Assembly (NCBI RefSeq): GCF_049199905.1
Contig: NZ_JBLZPK010000060.1
Coordinates: 124,001-188,000 of the forward strand
Source of the DNA: Shinella sp032095155
GTDB taxonomy: Bacteria > Pseudomonadota > Alphaproteobacteria > Rhizobiales > Rhizobiaceae
DNA: 64,000 nucleotides
Direction: 5' to 3'
Position 1 is the first letter of the stretch. Every line of letters starts with the position of its first letter. Below, piece after piece: positions 59,111 through 64,000 of the stretch. The notes beneath the pieces were generated by a model. It saw only the letters and a list, made by a program, of their open reading frames with translations, did not search any database and had not been told where the DNA came from. The position numbers were made by a program, and so were the translations under genes.

Positions 59111-60721
59111 ATGAGCAAGCATATCACCCCACGCCAGGCCGCAGACCTCATTCCGGACGGAGCCGTCGTTTCGGTTTCCTCGTCCTCCGGCCTCGGCTGC
59201 CCGGACCTGACGCTGAAAGCCATCGGCCAGCGTTTCGACGAAACGGGCCATCCGCAGAACCTGACGACTCTGCACCCGATCGCCGCCGGCGACATGAGCG
59301 GCATCAAGGGGGTCGACTACATCGCGAAGAAGGGGCTTCTGAAGAAGATCATCGGCGGCTCCTACCCGTCCGGCCCCTCCTCCTCCGAACCGCCACTGAT
59401 CTGGCAGATGATCACTGGCAACGAGATCCCCGCCTACAACATCCCCTCGGGCATCCTGTTCGACATGCACCGCGAGGCCGCCGCCAAGCGCCCCGGCGTC
59501 ATCACCAAGGTCGGCCTCGAAACCTTCGTCGATCCGCGCCGGGAAGGCTGTGCGATGAATGCCGCCGCCACCCAGGAACCCGTGGTCGAAAAAATCACCT
59601 TCGCCGGTGAGGAGTGGCTCTATTTCAAGGCGATCGCGCCGCAGGTGGCGATCATCCGCGCCACGACGGCCGATGAACGCGGCAACCTGACCTACGAGCA
59701 TGAGGGTGCGTATCTCGGTGGTCTCGACCAGGCGCTCGCCGCCCGCAACAATGGCGGCATCGTCATCGCACAGGTCAAGCGCATCACCAAGGAAGGCTCG
59801 CTGAAGCCGCATGACGTGCGCGTGCCGGGCGTGCTGGTCGATTACATCGTGGTCGATCCGGAGCAGAAGCAGACGACGCAGACGCTTTACGATCCCGCCA
59901 TTTCCGGCGAAATCTTTCGGCCCCTCGACTCATTCCGCGTGCCGGAGTTCAACATCCAGAAGGTCATCGCCCGCCGCGTCGCGCAGGAGCTGGAAGCCGG
60001 CAGCGCCGTCAATCTCGGCTTCGGCATTTCCGCCAACGTCCCACGCATCCTGATGGAAGAAGGCCTGCATGGCGCCGTCACCTGGGTGATCGAACAGGGT
60101 GCCGTCGGCGGCGTGCCGCTGCTCGACTTCGCCTTCGGCTGCGCCTCCAATGCCGATGCCTTCATGCCTTCGCCCTACCAGTTCACCTATTTCCAGGGCG
60201 CCGGCTTCGATGCCTCGCTGCTCTCGTTCCTGGAGATCGGCAAGGATGGTTCGGTCAATGTCTCGAAACTCTCCTTCCGGCCGCATGTGACGGCGGGCTG
60301 CGGCGGCTTCGTCGATATCACGGCACGCGCCAAGAAGATTGTGTTCTCCGGCATGTTCAATGCAGGCGCCAAGCTCGCCGTCGAGGGCGGCAAGCTGGTG
60401 ATCGAGAAGGAAGGCAAGCTGAAGAAGCTGGTCAATGAAGTCGAGCACGTCACCTTCTCCGGTCCGCGCGGCGTGGCGCAGGGCCAGGACATCACCTATG
60501 TCACCGAACGCTGCGTGCTGAAGCTGACGCCTGAAGGCATCGTGCTCACCGAAATCGCGCCGGGCGTCGATCTCCAGGCGCATATCCTCGACCAGTCGGA
60601 ATTCGATCTCATCGTTTCGCCGGATCTGAAGGTGATGGACGCCGCCCTCTTCACCGATGCGCCCATCGGCCTGACGCTGCCGCAGAAGGCATCGCGAACG
60701 CTGGGAGCCAACCATGGCTGA
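59111..60721 (+). CDS. Acyl-CoA:carboxylate CoA-transferase (family I, fused alpha-beta)
   Basis: This 536-residue single-chain family-I CoA-transferase of the propionate-CoA-transferase/YdiF type has an N-terminal half (KHITPRQAADLIPDGAVVSVSSSSGLGCPDLTLKAI) and a C-terminal half with NLGFGISANVPRIL. The catalytic Glu occurs in VTWVIEQGAVGGVP, corresponding to the E-x-G motif that forms the glutamyl-CoA intermediate. It activates a carboxylic acid using CoA from another thioester. It lies 19 bases after the dehydrogenase and overlaps the next gene by 8 bases. Confidence 0.92.
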   Translation: MSKHITPRQAADLIPDGAVVSVSSSSGLGCPDLTLKAIGQRFDETGHPQNLTTLHPIAAGDMSGIKGVDYIAKKGLLKKIIGGSYPSGPSSSEPPLIWQMITGNEIPAYNIPSGILFDMHREAAAKRPGVITKVGLETFVDPRREGCAMNAAATQEPVVEKITFAGEEWLYFKAIAPQVAIIRATTADERGNLTYEHEGAYLGGLDQALAARNNGGIVIAQVKRITKEGSLKPHDVRVPGVLVDYIVVDPEQKQTTQTLYDPAISGEIFRPLDSFRVPEFNIQKVIARRVAQELEAGSAVNLGFGISANVPRILMEEGLHGAVTWVIEQGAVGGVPLLDFAFGCASNADAFMPSPYQFTYFQGAGFDASLLSFLEIGKDGSVNVSKLSFRPHVTAGCGGFVDITARAKKIVFSGMFNAGAKLAVEGGKLVIEKEGKLKKLVNEVEHVTFSGPRGVAQGQDITYVTERCVLKLTPEGIVLTEIAPGVDLQAHILDQSEFDLIVSPDLKVMDAALFTDAPIGLTLPQKASRTLGANHG

Positions 60722-61496
60722 GCCGCGCATCCACATCTCCGTCAAAGACGTTGTCGCGACGATCACCGTCGCGCGGCCGGAAAAGGCGAACGCCTTCGAT
60801 ATCGACATGCTGAAGGAGCTTTCCGCCGCCTGCGACGACGTGGAAGCCAATGCCGGCGTGCGCGTCGCAATCCTGACCGGCGAGGGCAAGGCCTTTTCCG
60901 CGGGCGGCGATATCCGGGCCTGGGCCGGCATGGAGGCCAATGAGTTCGGCCATGCCTGGGTGCGCTTCGGCCATCGGGTCTTCGAACGGCTGGCGACGCT
61001 GCGCATGCCGCTGATCGCCGCCGTCAACGGCCACGCGCTCGGTGGCGGGCTGGAACTGGCGGCTGCCGCCGACATTCGCATCGCCGAAACGCAGGTGAAG
61101 ATCGGCCTGCCGGAAGCCGGCCTCGGCATGGTGCCCGGTTGGTCCGGTACGCAGCGGCTGGTCAAGCGTTTTGGCGCGCAGGCCGTGCGCCGCATGCTCA
61201 TCGGCGGCGAGGTGTTGACCGCCGTGGAGGCGCAGACGCTCGGCATCGTCGATCAGGTTGTCGAAACGGGAACGGCCGTCGAGGCTGCAAAGACCTATGC
61301 CGCGCGCATCGCGGCCCGCGGGCCTGCGGCGACGGAAGTATCCAAACTGATGATCGCGGTGGCGAACGGCGAAGACAATGGTGCGGCGGTGGAGGCCCTG
61401 GGCTCGATCCTCGTCGCCAAGACCGGGGACCTGAAGGAAGGCGTCGCCGCCTTCACCGGAAAACGCCCCGCAGAGTTCAAGGGAGACTGGTCATGA
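60714..61496 (+). CDS. Enoyl-CoA hydratase/isomerase (crotonase family)
   Basis: This 260-residue crotonase has the oxyanion-hole segments AFSAGGDIRAW and GHALGGGLELAAAADIRIA. Both catalytic Glu positions of enoyl-CoA hydratase are filled (GGGLE and LPEAGLGMVPGWSGTQRL). It can add water to an enoyl-CoA or, as in feruloyl-CoA hydratase/lyase, hydrate and cleave it to an aldehyde and acetyl-CoA. Sandwiched between a CoA-transferase and an aldehyde dehydrogenase, the lyase role is an attractive inference. It overlaps both neighbours. Confidence 0.92.
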   Translation: MAEPRIHISVKDVVATITVARPEKANAFDIDMLKELSAACDDVEANAGVRVAILTGEGKAFSAGGDIRAWAGMEANEFGHAWVRFGHRVFERLATLRMPLIAAVNGHALGGGLELAAAADIRIAETQVKIGLPEAGLGMVPGWSGTQRLVKRFGAQAVRRMLIGGEVLTAVEAQTLGIVDQVVETGTAVEAAKTYAARIAARGPAATEVSKLMIAVANGEDNGAAVEALGSILVAKTGDLKEGVAAFTGKRPAEFKGDWS

Positions 61497-62995
61497 CCGC
61501 GCATGTGAAACCCAAGGCGCTCGACAACTTCAAGGCACGCGATTTCCGCATGATGATCGATGGTGTCTGGACGGAAGGCGACGGCATGATCGAGCGCATC
61601 GCGCCCGGCCACAGCGTAGTCGTCAGCCGCTATCCGGCCGGCAACAAGGCCGATGCCGAACGTGCCATCGCCGCCGCGCGAAAAGCCTTCGACAACGGCC
61701 CGTGGCCGCGCATGACGGGTGCCGAGCGCTCCAACATCCTGCTCAAGGCCGCCGACCTCATCGCCGCACGCGCCGATGAACTCGCCTTCCTCGACTGTAT
61801 CGAAAGCGGCAAGCCGATCAGCCAGGCCAAGGGCGAACTGGGCGGCGCCGTCGATATCTGGCGCTATGCCGCGGCGCTTGCGCGCGACCTGCATGGCGAA
61901 AGCTACAACACACTCGGCGACGGCACGCTCGGCGTCGTGCTGCGCGAGGCGATCGGCGTCGTCTCGATCATCACGCCGTGGAACTTCCCCTTCCTGATCG
62001 TCAGCCAGAAGCTGCCCTTCGCGCTCGCCGCCGGCTGCACCACCGTCGTCAAGCCGTCGGAAATGACCTCCGGCTCGACGCTCGTGCTCGGCGAAATCCT
62101 CATCGAGGCCGGCGTGCCCGCAGGTGTCGTCAACATCGTCACCGGCACCGGCCCTGAGGTCGGCGCCCCGATGACGACGGATCCCGATGTCGACATGATC
62201 TCGTTTACCGGCTCTACGGGTGTCGGCAAGCTGACTATGGTCAACGCCGCACAGACGCTGAAAAAAGTGTCGCTGGAACTCGGCGGGAAGAACCCGCAGA
62301 TCGTTTTCCCCGATGCCGATCTCGACGCCTTCGTCGACGCCGCCGTGTTCGGCGCCTATTTCAATGCCGGCGAGTGCTGCAATGCCGGCTCGCGGCTGAT
62401 CCTGCACACATCGATTGCCGAGGAGGTGACGGCCCGCATCGCCGAGCTGGCGAAGAAGGTCAAGGTCGGCGATCCCCTCGATCCGACGACGCAGGTCGGC
62501 GCGATCATCACGCCGCAGCATCTGGAAAAGATCGGCGACTATGTCGAGGGCGCGGTGAAGGCCGGCGCTTCGGTGACGCTCGGCGGCGGGGCCCTCGATC
62601 TCGGGCTGGGCCAGTTCATGGTCCCGACCATCCTCTCGGGCGTGGAGCCCGACATGGCGGTCGCCCGCGAAGAGGTCTTCGGCCCGGTTCTTTCGGTGCT
62701 GACCTTCGAGACGACCAAGGAGGCGATCCGCATTGCGAATGCCATCGACTACGGCCTGTCGGCCGGCGTCTGGAGCCGCGATTTCGATACCTGCCTGACG
62801 GTCGGCCGCAAGGTGCGCGCCGGCACGGTCTGGATGAACACCTTCATGGACGGTGCCTCGGAGCTGCCCTTCGGCGGCTACCGCCAGTCCGGCCTCGGCC
62901 GCGAGCTCGGCCGCCATGCGGTGGAGGACTATACCGAGACCAAGACGCTCAACATGCATATCGGCGCCCGCACCGGCTGGTGGATGCCGCGATGA
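61493..62995 (+). CDS. NAD(P)-dependent aldehyde dehydrogenase
   Basis: This 500-residue ALDH-superfamily enzyme has the cofactor region SIITPWNFPFLIVSQKLPFALAAGCTTVVKPSE, FTGSTGVGKL, the general-base Glu in LELGGKNPQIV, and the nucleophilic Cys in FNAGECCNAGSRL. The C-terminal PFGGYRQSGLGRELG is typical. Start ATG 61493 overlaps the stop of the crotonase gene and has GGGAGA upstream. It is the last gene of the operon and probably oxidises the aldehyde made by the preceding step. Confidence 0.95.
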   Translation: MTAHVKPKALDNFKARDFRMMIDGVWTEGDGMIERIAPGHSVVVSRYPAGNKADAERAIAAARKAFDNGPWPRMTGAERSNILLKAADLIAARADELAFLDCIESGKPISQAKGELGGAVDIWRYAAALARDLHGESYNTLGDGTLGVVLREAIGVVSIITPWNFPFLIVSQKLPFALAAGCTTVVKPSEMTSGSTLVLGEILIEAGVPAGVVNIVTGTGPEVGAPMTTDPDVDMISFTGSTGVGKLTMVNAAQTLKKVSLELGGKNPQIVFPDADLDAFVDAAVFGAYFNAGECCNAGSRLILHTSIAEEVTARIAELAKKVKVGDPLDPTTQVGAIITPQHLEKIGDYVEGAVKAGASVTLGGGALDLGLGQFMVPTILSGVEPDMAVAREEVFGPVLSVLTFETTKEAIRIANAIDYGLSAGVWSRDFDTCLTVGRKVRAGTVWMNTFMDGASELPFGGYRQSGLGRELGRHAVEDYTETKTLNMHIGARTGWWMPR

Positions 62996-63042
62996 CAAGA
63001 CCCTTCTCGGCAACCATGGATGGGACCGGCTTCGCCGCCCGC

Positions 63043-64000
63043 TCAGGGCGTCGGGAAGCTGAACTGCGGGCTCTGGAGGATCGCAAGCCCCTCGACGGGA
63101 TCACCCGCGATGCGTTTCAAGAGCAGCTGGCCCAACGCCTCGCCAGCGGTCGTCAGGTCCTCGTAGATGGTCTCCACCTTCGGCTGGATCTGGCTGAGCA
63201 GCCGCGACGTCTGCTTGGCGACGATATCGTATTCCACGCCGAGCGAAAGACCGTTGTCGCTCATGCCGGTAATGGTCGCGAGCGCGGAGACCTCGCCGGG
63301 ACAGGTGAACCCATCGGGCGCATCGGGCTCGCCGCTGCGGCGGCGCACATAGTCGCGGATCATGTCGGCGGGGCTGTCGAGGTCGAGCGTGTCGGGGATT
63401 TCGTAGGCGACACCGGCTTCGCGCACGGCGGTCATGAAGCCGTGCAGCATGTGTTGGCAGAAGGTCAGCCGCTTGGGCGGCAGGATGATCGTGACCTTGC
63501 GCCGGCCCTTGACGATCAGCCGCTTGGTGGCCTCGTAGGCGAAGGCGAAGTTGTCGTAGTCGACGAAGGCATGCGGGGTGGAGAACTCCGTACGGCCGTG
63601 CGTGACGAAGGGAAAGCCGTTTTCCAGCAGGAGCCGCACACGCGGATCGAACGGCTCGGTGCGCGAAAAAATCAGGCCGTCGGCCATGCCGTTGCGGATG
63701 ATGTAGTTGACCGCATCGACATTGCTGCCGTCGAGGAAATTCGGCGTGACGATGAGATGGTAGGGCGTCGCCTGAAGCGCGCGTGCCAGGCCATGCATGA
63801 TGGACGTGCCGAAGCCCAGAATTTCCTCATGCGGATCGAGCAGCACGGAAATGACGTTGGTACGGCCGGTCTTGAGACGCTGGGCGGCGCGATCCGGCAG
63901 GTAGCCGATCTCGGCTGCCACCTCGTGCACGCGGCGCCTTGTGGTCTCGGAAATCTGCGGCGCATTGCCGAGCGCGCGCGACACCGTGGTGATCGCAAAC
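63043..64000 (-). CDS. LacI-family transcriptional regulator, C-terminal part (cut by window edge)
   Basis: The minus-strand frame runs in from the right edge with FAITTVSRALGN, the recognition helix of a LacI helix-turn-helix; the first ~20 residues are outside. The rest is a complete effector domain (TNVISVLLDPHEEILGFGTSIMHGLARAL, GMADGLIFSRTEPFDPRVRLLLENGFPFVTHGR, GEVSALATITGMSDNGLSLGVEYDIVAKQ), ending 47 bases from the convergent ALDH gene. The longest in-window frame begins at an internal GTG (63984), which is not the true start. Its target is not visible. Confidence 0.92.
   Translation of the reverse strand, partial: FAITTVSRALGNAPQISETTRRRVHEVAAEIGYLPDRAAQRLKTGRTNVISVLLDPHEEILGFGTSIMHGLARALQATPYHLIVTPNFLDGSNVDAVNYIIRNGMADGLIFSRTEPFDPRVRLLLENGFPFVTHGRTEFSTPHAFVDYDNFAFAYEATKRLIVKGRRKVTIILPPKRLTFCQHMLHGFMTAVREAGVAYEIPDTLDLDSPADMIRDYVRRRSGEPDAPDGFTCPGEVSALATITGMSDNGLSLGVEYDIVAKQTSRLLSQIQPKVETIYEDLTTAGEALGQLLLKRIAGDPVEGLAILQSPQFSFPTP

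Noticed and set aside
1..64000. CRISPR arrays, tRNA or rRNA genes, insertion sequences, prophage and integrase genes.
   Set aside because: No regularly spaced repeats, no cloverleaf-like genes and no transposase or integrase frames were found when reading the window.

Overview
The window is high-GC chromosomal DNA from an alphaproteobacterium, most probably a member of the Rhizobiaceae (Rhizobium/Agrobacterium/Ensifer/Shinella group). Supporting signs are an Omp2b/RopA-type porin, an operon with the sitABCD gene order under Mur-like boxes, a lysine/ornithine decarboxylase with a long structured leader, several LacI-controlled sugar modules, and a palindromic mosaic repeat of the type common between rhizobial genes. 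The genus cannot be settled from this sequence. I found no rRNA, tRNA, CRISPR array, transposase, integrase or phage gene. The density of complete, orderly operons suggests a stable chromosome rather than a genomic island.

Layout. 1-6.7 kb: a MarR-type regulator cut by the left edge, a creatininase-family hydrolase, a COG0523/CobW metal chaperone coupled to a WD40 protein, a VOC protein, a small secreted Gly/Asn/Leu repeat protein next to an outer-membrane beta-barrel, a glyoxalase-related protein and a GNAT. 6.8-8.6 kb: lysine/ornithine decarboxylase with a leader of about 450 nt, then a LysR regulator. 9.6-11.3 kb: a DUF1007 plus NicO/RcnA-type Ni/Co exporter pair. 11.2-15.3 kb: GNAT plus small membrane protein, TerB-like DUF533 protein, KDPG aldolase (eda), CYTH triphosphatase, trhO. 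15.3-20.1 kb: two c-di-GMP enzymes (GGDEF-EAL and HD-GYP) around a GH1 beta-glucosidase with a perfect palindromic operator. 20.1-27.6 kb: a sugar module made of a Gfo/Idh/MocA dehydrogenase, a sugar isomerase/epimerase, a ribose-type ABC transporter and a LacI repressor. 27.6-33.3 kb: a globin-coupled chemoreceptor and a lacI-xylB-xylA operon. 33.3-40.9 kb: a Tat-exported phosphoesterase, PhzF, a TetR-controlled EmrAB-like efflux operon, an AraC/GyrI regulator and TerC. 41-47.4 kb: porin, SLC13/TrkA-C permease, gltX-lysS. 47.5-52.3 kb: a His/Glu/Gly-tailed membrane protein diverging from sitABCD, then a small secreted RGG-rich protein. 52.5-55.4 kb: D-amino-acid-dehydrogenase-like protein, nucleoside hydrolase, ung. 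55.5-63 kb: a LacI-controlled module in which a DUF993 protein diverges from lacI, a Gfo/Idh dehydrogenase, a CoA-transferase, an enoyl-CoA hydratase and an aldehyde dehydrogenase. The right edge cuts another LacI regulator.

How the genes fit together. The window is dominated by regulated carbon uptake and catabolism: xylose, beta-glucosides, an unidentified sugar imported by the ribose-type transporter, and the DUF993/CoA-transferase substrate. Metal homeostasis (CobW, Ni/Co export, Mn uptake) and c-di-GMP signalling also feature. Most LacI and TetR systems have palindromic operators that can be read directly. The DUF993 module is the best candidate for an undescribed pathway: matching operator half-sites lie before both divergent units, and the enzyme set implies an activate (CoA-transferase), hydrate/cleave (crotonase), oxidise (ALDH) sequence joined to a sugar-type dehydrogenase.
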